A model generated the notes under the pieces. It was not told the origin of the DNA. It did no database searches and saw nothing but the letters and a program-made list of their open reading frames with translations. Below, piece by piece: positions 51,430-60,662 of a stretch of DNA of 64,000 bases; position 1 is the first letter of the stretch, and every line of letters begins with the position of its first letter. Made by a program: the position numbers and the translations under genes. Source of the DNA: JAAZMI01 sp050948785 (GTDB taxonomy: Bacteria; Bacillota; Dethiobacteria; DTU022; UBA8154); contig JBMNEM010000007.1 of the NCBI GenBank assembly GCA_050948785.1, forward strand, positions 1 to 64,000, read 5' to 3'.

Positions 51430-52725
51430 TTAACTTTCAATCACCCGTAAAACACTGTTGATCTTTTTAATCGCAGGCGTTTTCTGTATTTGACCCAAAG
51501 CAAGGTTAAAACATCTTTCCTCCACAACATGGGTTACCAGAACAATCTCGGCGGTACCTGCAATATTGCGTTTTTGTAAAATCCGATCCAAACTGACACC
51601 CTCTTTACCGAAAGCAGTGGCCAGGGAAGCAAATACCCCGGGTTCATCTTTGGCCTGCAGGCGCAGGTAAAAAGCCGAGGACAGCGATTCCATGGGAACA
51701 AACTTTTTATGCTCAAAGCCAGCCTCCATAATCCCGCTTTCCACCCGATGATTGATATTACGAGCCACATCAATCAAATCGGCGGCTACCGAACTCGCCG
51801 TCGGCAGAGCCCCGGCCCCCGGCCCATAAAACATCACTTCTCCCACAGCATTACCCACGACAAAAAGAGCATTGTTTTCATAAAAAACAGACGCCAGGGG
51901 ATGCGTTAAAGGAAGAAGAGCCGGATGAACCCTCAAGGCCAACCCCCGGCCGGCAAATTCTTCACCGATGGCCAGGAGTTTTATAGTAAAACCAAGTTCC
52001 CGGGCATAAAGAACATCCCTTTTATTGATCCCGCCGATCCCCTGGATATAGATATCTTCAAAGCGTACACGGCTGCTGAAAGCCAGCCCCGCCAGTATGC
52101 ACAGCTTATAAGCGGCATCTCTTCCCTCCAAATCATTGCCGGGATCTTGTTCGGCAAACCCCTTGGCCTGAGCTTCAGCCAGGGCGGCCCCAAACTCCAT
52201 CTCCTCCAGGCTCATTTTCGTTAAAATATAATTGGTTGTGCCATTGATAATGCCCATAATCCGGGCAATTTTATTGGCCCCGAGGCAGTATTTTAAAGGA
52301 CGGATCAGGGGGATTCCCCCTCCCACACTGGCTTCATAATAAATATTCAGATCTTCTTCCCGTGCCATCAGGAGAAGTTCTGACCCAGCCGTAGCCATCA
52401 GATCCTTATTTGCCGTAATTACAAATTTTTTATGCCGCAGGGCTTCTTCAATATAAGTGCGTGTTTCCTCCACACCACCGATCAATTCGACAATCACATC
52501 TATTTCGGGATCATGCAGGATTTCCCAGGGGTTTGTCGTCAACAGCCCGGAATCTGCCTCGACTGTCCTCTTTTTTTCCAGGTTTCTGACCAGTATTTTT
52601 TTAATTTCAATTTGGGCTCCTGCCCGGTCACTGATCTGTTCACTATTCATCTTCAGAAGCTTGTAGACCCCTGCACCGACCGTCCCCAGCCCCAACAAAC
52701 CAACTTTAATTGTTCTTTTCACCAT
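51430..52725 (-). CDS. hom: Homoserine dehydrogenase
   Basis: 431 residues. NAD(P) loop KVGLLGLGTVGAGVYKLL, the substrate strand YEASVGGGIPLIRPLK, the catalytic Asp/Lys region EGRDAAYKLCILAG, and a C-terminal ACT domain for threonine feedback. It reduces aspartate semialdehyde to homoserine. GGAGG ten bases before the ATG at 52725 fixes the start rather than 52749. thrB/thrC are not in the window. Confidence 0.96.
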   Translation of the reverse strand: MVKRTIKVGLLGLGTVGAGVYKLLKMNSEQISDRAGAQIEIKKILVRNLEKKRTVEADSGLLTTNPWEILHDPEIDVIVELIGGVEETRTYIEEALRHKKFVITANKDLMATAGSELLLMAREEDLNIYYEASVGGGIPLIRPLKYCLGANKIARIMGIINGTTNYILTKMSLEEMEFGAALAEAQAKGFAEQDPGNDLEGRDAAYKLCILAGLAFSSRVRFEDIYIQGIGGINKRDVLYARELGFTIKLLAIGEEFAGRGLALRVHPALLPLTHPLASVFYENNALFVVGNAVGEVMFYGPGAGALPTASSVAADLIDVARNINHRVESGIMEAGFEHKKFVPMESLSSAFYLRLQAKDEPGVFASLATAFGKEGVSLDRILQKRNIAGTAEIVLVTHVVEERCFNLALGQIQKTPAIKKINSVLRVIES

Positions 52726-52852
52726 TGGGAAACAACCTCCACCAACCATAGTGCTATTCTCCGCTCAAGCTTAGGATCATTATTCTCTGCATAAATTTAT
52801 TATCCTGCATTTTAATTTTTTTTCTCTCATATCATTTTAACAGGTGGTTCAA

Positions 52853-53878
52853 GTGCAGGCCTTATGGATAAATAAATTTGACTTCAACGGGAACACCGCA
52901 GCCATTATCACCTGGGCAGAGGGAGTTTTGCAAACCGGTCGGCGGCTCCATCTTGTTTTAACTGGAGTCCCCCCCTTTCTGCTGCCCCTTTACCAAAAAT
53001 ATTTGGCCAAAACCGGCCTGAAGAGCTCTTTAAATATAAACAGGCAGCAGATACAAAACCTGCTTTTTTACCGCGGTTTTGATCTGCTGCACGTTTTTCA
53101 TCCTGATTTATTTCTCATGGCTGCCGAATTAAGTAGATCTTTTCAGATTCCCTGGATTGCCGGTTATCTCTCCGGGGAAGATCATCCCGGCCTTACCTGC
53201 GTGCATGAAGCGGACACTGTAACCTGTTCCCACTCGGACGCATTCCAAACCCTGCAGCGTTTTTTTAATCCTTACCGAAAAACTCCCCTCCATTTAATAC
53301 CTCCAGGTGTAAAAACAGGCCCGCCCCCGGATTTCTCTCCACCACAGCAGTGGAGCGTTCTTTATGCCGGCCCGCTGGAAAACCGCCAGCTTGCCCCTTT
53401 TCTGTCCCTAAACGAGGTTATCCGGAGCCTGGATTCCTGGACCTGCGGTGTTTTCTCCAGGCAGAAGCCCCCCCGCTTCAGCGGCAATTTTCACCCCTGG
53501 ACACCCGCCTTCAGTAAAATTATCAAAGATTATACCATCATTGCCGGTCACGGGTATTTTCTTCTCCAGGCTCTCGCCGCGGGGAAAATCGCCCTGCTCC
53601 TGGAAGAAAGGTACGCCGGAATCTTCTCCCCCTTATCCCGCCGTGAACAGGTCCCTGCTTTGAGGGCAAAACTCCCGGTGGTAAAGACAGGCCCGGCAGA
53701 AGATACAGACCCCCGCGAACTGCTCTGCCGGGATCTGCAGATGCTCTGCACTGACCGGGCCGCAAAAGAAAAGCTCCAACGGGACGGCTGGAGCTATACA
53801 CGTGAAAACCATGACATAGAGATCGTCGCCGAAAAGATCCGGCGCCTTTACAGCCGCCTGAATAAAACAGCGCGCTAA
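52853..53878 (+). CDS. Glycosyltransferase-like protein (GT-B fold, divergent)
   Basis: 341 residues. The middle LLHVFHPDLFLMAAELSRSF and PWIAGYLSGEDHPGL recall GT4 N-domains; IPPGVKTGPPPD and LLQALAAGKIALLLEERYAG recall the donor-binding half, but the usual Ex7E signature is weak. It may modify spore or cell-surface glycans with the rml genes next door. AGGTGGT four to five bases before a GTG at 52853 sets the start. Confidence 0.6.
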   Translation: MQALWINKFDFNGNTAAIITWAEGVLQTGRRLHLVLTGVPPFLLPLYQKYLAKTGLKSSLNINRQQIQNLLFYRGFDLLHVFHPDLFLMAAELSRSFQIPWIAGYLSGEDHPGLTCVHEADTVTCSHSDAFQTLQRFFNPYRKTPLHLIPPGVKTGPPPDFSPPQQWSVLYAGPLENRQLAPFLSLNEVIRSLDSWTCGVFSRQKPPRFSGNFHPWTPAFSKIIKDYTIIAGHGYFLLQALAAGKIALLLEERYAGIFSPLSRREQVPALRAKLPVVKTGPAEDTDPRELLCRDLQMLCTDRAAKEKLQRDGWSYTRENHDIEIVAEKIRRLYSRLNKTAR

Positions 53879-53980
53879 AAAAAACGTCAGGCGGGATGCA
53901 GCGCCTAGCTTGCGAGCGGAACAAAGATCACCCTTGACACCGAATCATAATCCAATAGATTTTATGCTGCAAACTCCTTT

Positions 53981-55060
53981 TCATAAGTTTAAAAAAGAGC
54001 CCGCTCCCAGCCAGAAACTCTTTGCACTCCTTTGCCCCCCACCGCAGATCTTCGCTCCCTGGCCGATAATACTGTTCCGGAGAGGAGTTTTTAAACTACG
54101 GATGATCACATTTTCAAAAATAACACAATTTTCCACGTAAGAATCTTCAAGCACGGAACCATCGCCCAGCGCAGTATACGGCCCGAGGACAGAACCGGTG
54201 ATCCGGCACCCCTCGCCAATAACCAAAGGCCCCTGCAATCTGCTCCCGGCAATCAAAGCCGACGGGGCAACCAAAGACAGCGAACCCTCAACCAGGCCGC
54301 CTGGAGAATTCCCCACTCCGGCATCCCGGTTCTTGGTTTCCGGTCTCGTCAACAAGTTTAACATTTCCCTGTTGGCCGCGAGCAGATCTTCCGGCCGGCC
54401 GATGTCCATCCACCGCCCGGGATACATATAAGGAACAACTTTTCCCCCTAAATGGATCAGTTCCTGGATAGCATCCGTAATCTCCAGTTCACCCCTCCGG
54501 GAAGGGGCAATCCTTTCAATCGCCGCAAAAATAGCCTCCTTAAAAAGATAAATCCCCATGATAGCCAGGTTACTCCGGGGGTCTAAAGGTTTTTCAGCCA
54601 AAGAAATGATTTGACTGCCTTTGACCTCGACAATCCCGTAGCGGCGGGGATCCGCCACCGGCGTAAGGAAAATCAAAGCCTCTGCCTTTTGCTGCTCAAA
54701 AATATGCCGTGCTTCTTCCAGGGCCCGGTCAAATAAATTGTCCCCCAAAATCATCATAAAGTCATCGCCTTTTAAAAACGGGCGCGCTGTTTGCACCGCA
54801 TGAGCCAGTCCCAAGGGCTCTGCCTGCAAGATATACGTCAGCCTTAAACCCGGGGGAACCCACTCTTTTAATCTATTCTTGATTATCCCCCCTCTCTCCC
54901 CGACAATCATGCCTATTTCCCGCAAACCCGCTTGTTCCAAAGCGTCCAGGATGTAGCAGAGAAGAGGCTTATTGGCCACAGGCAGGAGCTGCTTGGGTAA
55001 AGCGAAGGTAAAAGGAGAAAGACGTGTCCCTGAACCGCCACATAAGATCAGACCTTTCAT
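53981..55060 (-). CDS. rmlA: Glucose-1-phosphate thymidylyltransferase, long form
   Basis: 359 residues. KGLILCGGSGTRLSPFTFAL is the nucleotide-binding start; MILGDNLFD and PGRWMDIGRPEDLLAAN complete the transferase. The last 110 residues form a left-handed beta helix, as in the long RmlA branch (B. subtilis SpsI type). It makes dTDP-glucose. AAGGAGGTC before the ATG. First reaction of the deoxysugar pathway encoded at 53981-56501. Confidence 0.94.
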   Translation of the reverse strand: MKGLILCGGSGTRLSPFTFALPKQLLPVANKPLLCYILDALEQAGLREIGMIVGERGGIIKNRLKEWVPPGLRLTYILQAEPLGLAHAVQTARPFLKGDDFMMILGDNLFDRALEEARHIFEQQKAEALIFLTPVADPRRYGIVEVKGSQIISLAEKPLDPRSNLAIMGIYLFKEAIFAAIERIAPSRRGELEITDAIQELIHLGGKVVPYMYPGRWMDIGRPEDLLAANREMLNLLTRPETKNRDAGVGNSPGGLVEGSLSLVAPSALIAGSRLQGPLVIGEGCRITGSVLGPYTALGDGSVLEDSYVENCVIFENVIIRSLKTPLRNSIIGQGAKICGGGQRSAKSFWLGAGSFLNL

Positions 55061-55078
55061 TTCACCGTGACCTCCTTG

Positions 55079-55525
55079 TCACCAACTGTAGGGAATAGCG
55101 GGGGAATCCGCAGGCAAGCGGTATTCGTCAGGGCTTTGATGATTATACGGTTCTGTAGGGCAGTTCAAAAGCAGTACTTCCCTGTCCCCCAGAGCTTTAA
55201 AACCATGCAGGACAAGCGGGGGTATACGAATTAAAAGGGGGTGATAATCCCCCAGGAAGAATTCATTTAAAATTTGATACGTAGGCGAATCTTCCCTTTT
55301 GTCGTAGAGAGCAACCTTGGCCATGCCGGCCAGAACAGCAAAATGATCCGTCTGGTAGCGGTGATAGTGCCAGGCTTTAATGATCCCGGGATAGGCACTG
55401 GTCATGTAAACCTGGCCAAACTTGGTAAAAAAGGGATCATCCCGGCGTAGAATCTCCACCAGCCGCCCCCTTTCATCAGGAATAAATTTTAACTTTTTCG
55501 CGATTACCCCGGCAATCAAGCTCAT
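55079..55525 (-). CDS. RmlC-like dTDP-sugar epimerase/cupin
   Basis: 148 residues of cupin fold. KFIPDERGRLVEILRRDDPFF is the RmlC-like start; KAWHYHRYQTDHFAVLAG holds a His pair and TYQILNEFFLGDYHPLLIRIP follows. The length is shorter than canonical RmlC (about 180), so a 3,5-epimerase or related keto-isomerase is possible. GAGGAG before the ATG at 55525. It is sited between rmlA and rmlB. Confidence 0.85.
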   Translation of the reverse strand: MSLIAGVIAKKLKFIPDERGRLVEILRRDDPFFTKFGQVYMTSAYPGIIKAWHYHRYQTDHFAVLAGMAKVALYDKREDSPTYQILNEFFLGDYHPLLIRIPPLVLHGFKALGDREVLLLNCPTEPYNHQSPDEYRLPADSPAIPYSW

Positions 55526-55529
55526 CTTC

Positions 55530-56501
55530 TCACTCCTCAACCGGCAAAAAGTTATTTTTTTGGGCATACCACCTGACTGTTTTTTGCAAAGCCACTTCCA
55601 GAACATTTTGGGGCTGCCAGCCCAGCTCCGTTCTGATCCGGCTGCTTTGTAAAGCATAACGCCGGTCGTGCCCGGGACGATCGGTTACAAAATTCAGCAG
55701 CGAAGACGATTTGCCTAAAATATGCAGGATCGAGCCGGCCAGCTCCAAATTGGTCCTTTCTTCCTCTGCACCAACGTTGTACACCCTTCCCTTTCGGCCC
55801 TGTAAAAGAACCAGCTCCAAAGCACGACAGTGATCCTCGACAAAGAGCCAATCCCTGACTTGCCAGCCATCACCGTAGATAGGCACGGGTTGATCCCGCA
55901 GAGCATTGTAGATCACCGTCGGTATTAACTTTTCCCGGTGCTGGTAGGGGCCATAGTTATTGGCCGAACGTGTAATATTGGTATTGAGCCCATAAGTCCG
56001 GTCATAAGCCCGCACCAAACAATCTGCCGCCGCTTTACAGGCCGAATAAGGATTATTGGGTGCCAGCGGGGATAACTCCGTAAAGCAGCCCTCCGGGCCC
56101 AGGGAACCATAGACTTCATCAGTGGATACCTGTAAAAATTTTTTTATTTTAAATTCCCGGGCCGCCTCCAGCAAATTAAAACAGCCTTTTATATTCGTGG
56201 CAATAAAATCATGCGGGGAGGCAATGCTTTTATCAACATGGGACTCCGCCGCAAAATTGACCACGGCCTCAACGCCTTCCCTCATGACACGGGTGACTGT
56301 TTCACAATTGCTGATATCTCCCAAAACAAAAAAATAGTTCTGGCGCTTGCTTACTTCTTTTAAATTTCCCAAATCGGCGGCATAGGTCAACTTATCCAGA
56401 TTAATGAAGGTCGTCTCGGGATAGCGGGGAACCATGTACAATAAAAAATTGGTACCAATAAACCCGGCTCCGCCGGTCACCAAGACTTTTTTATAAAACA
56501 C
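55530..56501 (-). CDS. rmlB: dTDP-glucose 4,6-dehydratase
   Basis: 323 residues of extended SDR. VLVTGGAGFIGTNFLLYM binds NAD+, NFAAESHVDKSIASPHDFI is the RmlB hallmark, and TDEVYG plus NPYSACKAAADCLV give the Thr/Tyr/Lys active site. It makes dTDP-4-keto-6-deoxyglucose. GGGGTGA eight bases before a GTG at 56501 favours that start; GTG at 56513 is possible. No rmlD is next to it, so the end product is open. Confidence 0.95.
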   Translation of the reverse strand: MFYKKVLVTGGAGFIGTNFLLYMVPRYPETTFINLDKLTYAADLGNLKEVSKRQNYFFVLGDISNCETVTRVMREGVEAVVNFAAESHVDKSIASPHDFIATNIKGCFNLLEAAREFKIKKFLQVSTDEVYGSLGPEGCFTELSPLAPNNPYSACKAAADCLVRAYDRTYGLNTNITRSANNYGPYQHREKLIPTVIYNALRDQPVPIYGDGWQVRDWLFVEDHCRALELVLLQGRKGRVYNVGAEEERTNLELAGSILHILGKSSSLLNFVTDRPGHDRRYALQSSRIRTELGWQPQNVLEVALQKTVRWYAQKNNFLPVEE

Positions 56502-56576
56502 CGGTCTCTTCACCCCATTTATTTGTACAACATGGTCTGGTGAACTACCAGGCAGGGATTATTCCCCGGCACACCT

Positions 56577-56750
56577 TCAACCCATGTTGCCCCTTTTTTT
56601 GATCTCTTCCAACATTTTATTGTACTCCTCAGGACTTAAATTTAAGGCGGGCTGGTATAAATTATAAGCAGCACCTTTTTTAGTCCGGAGTAAATGCCTT
56701 TTCCGGAAAGATCCGGGATAATTTAGCAAAGTTTCCTTTTTCTCCTCCAT
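56577..56750 (-). CDS. 57-residue uncharacterised small protein
   Basis: Found by translating the gap between rmlB and the 57017 gene. MEEKKETLLNYPGSFRKRHL starts a charged protein that ends LNLSPEEYNKMLEEIKKRGN. AAGGAGGG five bases before the ATG is a near-perfect ribosome site, so it is likely real. I do not recognise it. It is soluble and helical at its C-terminus, on the same strand as the rml genes and just upstream of them. Confidence 0.72.
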   Translation of the reverse strand: MEEKKETLLNYPGSFRKRHLLRTKKGAAYNLYQPALNLSPEEYNKMLEEIKKRGNMG

Positions 56751-57016
56751 TGTTTCCCTCCTTACTGACTATCTGAAATTCATTAATTGCCTGCAGCTGA
56801 ACCGCGGTAATTTTTCCTTACATTCTATGGGTTATTTCCCCAAAAGGTTCATGTTTTGCCTTTTTATAATTACTCCGATCAACAATGTTTTTTGTTATTC
56901 TTTTAGAGATAACCCCCCTGAAGATTATAATAATCATTAATTTTATCAATCAAAACAGTAACAAAACACTTTAGCCTTCATAGTATAGATTAGCAACAAA
57001 GGAGCTGCCCTTTAAA

Positions 57017-57799
57017 ATGGCAGTTCATTTCTCAAAGAAAGGAGCGCTTAGAAAAATGGCAGGACCAGCTATTGATCCAGAAACAGGTGAATTCTTGCAG
57101 CCCGGACTTTGCCCCATCAATTCATATACAGGCCAGAGGGAATGCCCACCGACTACGGAAAAAGACTGCCTGGTTGTCGAAAAGGTTTTTGACCAGTGTT
57201 TTAAGGAAGACATTATTGTCAGGAAATTTGAAATCCCTGCCGGCCCTGGAGATCCCTGTGAAAATGTCGATTTAACCCGCGTAGACAGAGTGGAATGTGA
57301 GATCCTCAGTGCAGATTGTGCAGTGGTTGATGTCAGCCCCCCCATTTCAGACAACATCCGAATCGTAACCGTCAGACAGGATGTCGAGGTGGAAATCGAA
57401 CTCTGGGACGACGCCCCCCCTACTCCCGTCAAGCTCTGCACCTTCACCGAAACAATTACTGACTTTTTCAACCAGGTACAGCTATACGTTCCGCCTCCCG
57501 GAGTGCTTTTTGGAGCCGCCGGTGGACCTTTCCTCTTCTGTGAGGTAGTAAGCTCCACCTGCTTCTGCTCGCCGGAAACAGTCCCGCCGGGTGAACCTGT
57601 TACACAGGTGATCTGCACTGTTAAAGTTTGCAAAATCATCGAAGTAACAGCTTTCGTCAAACTGCTGATCCCTCTTTATGGTTATTGTGTACCCCGGCCC
57701 TGTGAAGCAGCACCGCAACAAAAAGAAATTGAATGTCCGCCTGTTGATTCCCTTTTCCCACCCCAGCAGGAAATCGAACCAAATAACCTTACTGGATAA
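57017..57799 (+). CDS. Cys-rich probable spore-surface protein
   Basis: 260 residues with about 20 cysteines, no signal peptide, Pro/Val/Glu rich. VEKVFDQCFKEDIIVRKF, VECEILSADCAVVDVSPP and CTVKVCKIIEVTAFVKLLIP read like beta strands with paired Cys, as in clostridial spore coat or exosporium proteins. The start ATG 57017 and a second at 57056 both have AAAGGAG at about 12 bases; the first is given. A strong terminator follows at 57811. Sequence family not recognised with certainty. Confidence 0.6.
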   Translation: MAVHFSKKGALRKMAGPAIDPETGEFLQPGLCPINSYTGQRECPPTTEKDCLVVEKVFDQCFKEDIIVRKFEIPAGPGDPCENVDLTRVDRVECEILSADCAVVDVSPPISDNIRIVTVRQDVEVEIELWDDAPPTPVKLCTFTETITDFFNQVQLYVPPPGVLFGAAGGPFLFCEVVSSTCFCSPETVPPGEPVTQVICTVKVCKIIEVTAFVKLLIPLYGYCVPRPCEAAPQQKEIECPPVDSLFPPQQEIEPNNLTG

Positions 57800-57810
57800 A
57801 AAATCTTTAA

Positions 57811-57846
57811 AGAAAGAAGGGGCGAAAAAGCCCCTTCTTTCTTTTT
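57811..57846 (+). terminator. Terminator of the Cys-rich protein gene
   Basis: A 13-base stem AGAAAGAAGGGGC / GCCCCTTCTTTCT with loop GAAAAA, then TTTT. It lies 11 bases after the stop codon. Confidence 0.92.
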
Positions 57847-57930
57847 ACACTCCGCAAGAACACCGGCGGCATACTACCCTACCGAAGCTTCTTTCTTCTT
57901 TCCCGTTCCGGGGCAGCGCTACCCTGCAAC

Positions 57931-57959
57931 AAAAAAACAAACCCTGTAAAAACAGGGTT
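57931..57959 (-). terminator. Terminator of the CAP-domain gene
   Basis: On the minus strand AACCCTGT / ACAGGGTT is followed by TTGTTTTTTT. It lies about 50 bases past the stop of the leftward gene. Confidence 0.8.
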
Positions 57960-58008
57960 ATAGTTGTTGCAAAGGAACCTTTCTATTGAAAGAACACCCG
58001 CCATACCG

Positions 58009-58770
58009 TCAATTCTTGATAAAGAGCTGGACCATGATGATCCCCGGCACATTTTTCAGGGGCAAAACGCCGATGCCGACATAATTATAATTTGGACTAA
58101 GCATAATCTGCCTGTGCCCTTGAGTACTATAGACCAGCTGCAGATGTGCCTGCTTGATATTCCCCGCCTTGGAAAGGTTCTCTGCCGCACTGCTATAGGA
58201 GATCCCCGCACCCCTGAGCATCTGCCCAATTGAACCATAAGTAGGGGAAACATGGCTGAAATAATTATTCTCCACTATGTCCTGAGCCTTCAGGCGGGCA
58301 ACTTCCACCAACTGGGGATGACTCTTCAAAGGAGGTAAATTGTTTTCTGCCCTGAATTCATTCAGCAAGGCAAAAGCCTGGGCCTCCTGGGAAGTAAGGC
58401 CGGCTGGCACCTCTGGTTCAGAGGGAGAAGGAGAAGGCTGTCCCGGTGATGGGGAATTATCTTCAGGTAAAGAAGGGCTTCCCGGCGGTAAAACAGGCAC
58501 ATAAACACCCCCGCTTCTGCTGCGGCCCCGCGCCGGACTTACATAGCGAAAATCGTCCTTCCCGCTTTCCTGATCCGGATCCTTGGGTAAAGGCTGCTCA
58601 GGGTTGGGGACAACCGGCGGCTGTAGATCAGCACTCCCACCGAGGGAGCCGACGGGAATACGCTCCCTTTCCACAGTGCCCCGGAATGCCTCTGCACCCT
58701 GCAAGGGCAAAAACAGAACAAAGAGAAAAACAGCCAGCGCCATACAGTAAGACAGTACTTTCTTTTGCAT
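58009..58770 (-). CDS. Secreted CAP-domain (SCP/YkwD-like) protein
   Basis: 253 residues. A signal peptide spans 1-28 (MALAVFLFVLFLPLQGAEA), then a Pro/Ser/Gly-rich linker to about 130, then a CAP domain: AFALLNEFRAENNLPPL, YFSHVSPTYGSIGQML, SSAAENLSKAG, GHRQIMLSPNYNYVGIG. The HxxE-type His and Glu residues are kept. Such proteins lie at the cell or spore surface of Bacilli and Clostridia; the enzyme activity is unknown. GGAGG precedes the ATG. Confidence 0.92.
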   Translation of the reverse strand: MQKKVLSYCMALAVFLFVLFLPLQGAEAFRGTVERERIPVGSLGGSADLQPPVVPNPEQPLPKDPDQESGKDDFRYVSPARGRSRSGGVYVPVLPPGSPSLPEDNSPSPGQPSPSPSEPEVPAGLTSQEAQAFALLNEFRAENNLPPLKSHPQLVEVARLKAQDIVENNYFSHVSPTYGSIGQMLRGAGISYSSAAENLSKAGNIKQAHLQLVYSTQGHRQIMLSPNYNYVGIGVLPLKNVPGIIMVQLFIKN

Positions 58771-59112
58771 AGAAATTCCTCCAGTATTATTCTTTTACAG
58801 CTATTATATAAATTGCCAGCAAAAAAAAACAAATACCCCTGGCCGGTATGAGCAAGCAAAACGAGTAGGGGTTATTTTTATACTCCGGTGTAAAAGTTTT
58901 TTCAGCCTTGTGGAGCGCTATACCAATAAATGTTAATATGAATATGGGGGAAAGAGGCAACATTAAGATTTAAACCCAGTTATTCTATCCATATTTGTGA
59001 CCTGCTATAGTTCGTGGCGAATAATAAGTTGAGAACACCACTCATACTTATATAATAGAAAAAGAAAAGTGTTCTCCTTAAATAATCTCAAAAAACAGGG
59101 GCGTGTAATGTT
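58771..59112. promoter_or_regulatory. Intergenic stretch with promoter inside an inverted repeat
   Basis: A TTGAGA (59029-59034) and TATAAT (59051-59056) pair 16 bases apart forms a vegetative promoter for the rightward gene. GAGAACAC at 59031-59038 and GTGTTCTC at 59069-59076 are perfect inverted arms covering the -35 and the likely start region, so a repressor could bind both. The rest is AT-rich without gene. Confidence 0.6.
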
Positions 59113-60648
59113 ATGCCGCAGGATTGGCCGAAGAAACTGGATCACATACCCCTGCTGGCAGCAGAAAAACATTATTTTAAACTGGACGAAGAAGGACGTC
59201 TGCAGTATTTTCTATACAATCAGGCAGAGGAACGCTGGGAGATGCTCTCCGCCAATCTTTTTCAGCAAAAATTGCACGGTTTTGATGCTGCTGTCGACCA
59301 GCAGGATGCCGTGCACCTGTTGGGTTATGAGCACGAAGGAGGGCTTTTTCACCTCGCTCCTCCCCTTACGGACCAGGGAGCTCCGCTCCTCCTTTACCGG
59401 GATAAGCATAAAACAATCGATCATCTTTCAACCTGCCGGGATCAAAAAAACAACCTGCATGTCCTCTACTTGACCAGCAATAAGCAGTATGCCATGTGGT
59501 GGCTTTTTTATCTTCGCCACGAGCGGCAAAAATGGACTGAACCCCGGATTATCGACTTTGGATACGGGCCTCCGGAACAATACGGGTTGATCGGCACAGA
59601 TTTCCAGAATCGGATCTTTATCCTTTACAGGCTTTATACCGCAGAGAAATATAACCTGGCCTTTCGCCTCCTGGAAGGAAGCTCCCACCGCCCGGGGAAA
59701 ACCGTTTTTCTCCAGGAAAGAAAAGGTGAATGCCTTTTCCCTTCCTTCCTGGTAGACCCGGATAATACCCTGCATCTTTCCTGGACCAGCCGTACAGATG
59801 GAAGCATGTTTTTAAACTATGCCTGCCGGGCCCCCACCGGAAAATGGGGAAATTTCTTCAACCTGGAAATGCCGCCAGGCTCCTTTTTTCTGGCGCCTCT
59901 TTTCCGGTATGCAGATAAACTGCTCTTAACCTGGAGAAAAGACTGGACGCTCTCTCATCTTTATTCTTTGCAGGGAAATAAAAACTGGCGCTGGGGCAAA
60001 AATCAAACTGCAACCAAAGAACTACAGCTGCTCCGCTTGCGCACGGTAGATAACCCTGGTGAAAATTTCCCCTTCCGGGGAAACTGTCTTTTTACGACCA
60101 CCGGCAGCCCCCCGCAAAAGATACTTCAAGCACAAGCATTTTTGCCCCATGTCCCGGCGGAAAACGAGGAGGGAAAGGAGATCCCACAAGAACTGCACAT
60201 CCTGGATATCCTCTCTTCTTATACGCTTACCCGGGCGAGCAATCTGCAGGCAGCCAACACCCATTTAAAACAAAAACTGGAGCAACAGGAAAAAGAGTTC
60301 CTTAAACTCTATACAGCAGGTTTGGCCCAAACCGAAAGCCTGGGAGAAAAGCTTGCCGCTAAAAATATGGAACTCAAGGATGTTGAAAAATTATTACAGC
60401 AGACTTTGGCGGAATTGCAAGAGCGCATGCAGCAGCAAAGAAAGGAAATCGCAACACTGCAAGCACAGTGCGGCGCGCTGCAAAAAGAAAATGAAAAACT
60501 GAAAAAAAATAACCTCATCAAAGCGGCAAACCTTGCCCGGCTCAAAAAAGAGGTTATGCATTTAACCCAGGAAAACGAAGCGCAGCGCGCTGAAAAACTG
60601 AAAAAAACTTCTTTTCTACCCGGGCTATTTCAAAAAATCCGCCGGTGA
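59113..60648 (+). CDS. Probable beta-propeller plus coiled-coil protein, unknown
   Basis: 511 residues. Residues 1-360 show repeating strand patterns with Trp/Tyr/Leu ends (LLAAEKHYFKLDEEGRLQYF; HLLGYEHEGGLFHL; NLHVLYLTSNKQYAMWWLFY; TLHLSWTSRTDGSMFLNYAC), suggesting a propeller. Residues 375-495 are a long heptad coiled coil rich in Gln, Glu and Lys (LKQKLEQQEKEFLKLY; LQERMQQQRKEIATLQ). No signal peptide. The start ATG is 11 bases after GGGG. Family not recognised; it faces an equally unknown gene in the convergent direction, in a surface-glycan region. Confidence 0.6.
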   Translation: MPQDWPKKLDHIPLLAAEKHYFKLDEEGRLQYFLYNQAEERWEMLSANLFQQKLHGFDAAVDQQDAVHLLGYEHEGGLFHLAPPLTDQGAPLLLYRDKHKTIDHLSTCRDQKNNLHVLYLTSNKQYAMWWLFYLRHERQKWTEPRIIDFGYGPPEQYGLIGTDFQNRIFILYRLYTAEKYNLAFRLLEGSSHRPGKTVFLQERKGECLFPSFLVDPDNTLHLSWTSRTDGSMFLNYACRAPTGKWGNFFNLEMPPGSFFLAPLFRYADKLLLTWRKDWTLSHLYSLQGNKNWRWGKNQTATKELQLLRLRTVDNPGENFPFRGNCLFTTTGSPPQKILQAQAFLPHVPAENEEGKEIPQELHILDILSSYTLTRASNLQAANTHLKQKLEQQEKEFLKLYTAGLAQTESLGEKLAAKNMELKDVEKLLQQTLAELQERMQQQRKEIATLQAQCGALQKENEKLKKNNLIKAANLARLKKEVMHLTQENEAQRAEKLKKTSFLPGLFQKIRR

Positions 60649-60662
60649 ACTAAAAAAGTTAT

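Noticed and set aside
48939..52852. T-box or other leader before serA, alr or hom
   Set aside because: The T-box core AGGGTGGNACCGCG was not found on either strand in these gaps.
57025..57660. 211-residue leftward open frame
   Set aside because: Fully antisense to the Cys-rich protein gene, Ser/Thr-rich composition and no ribosome site; a shadow frame.
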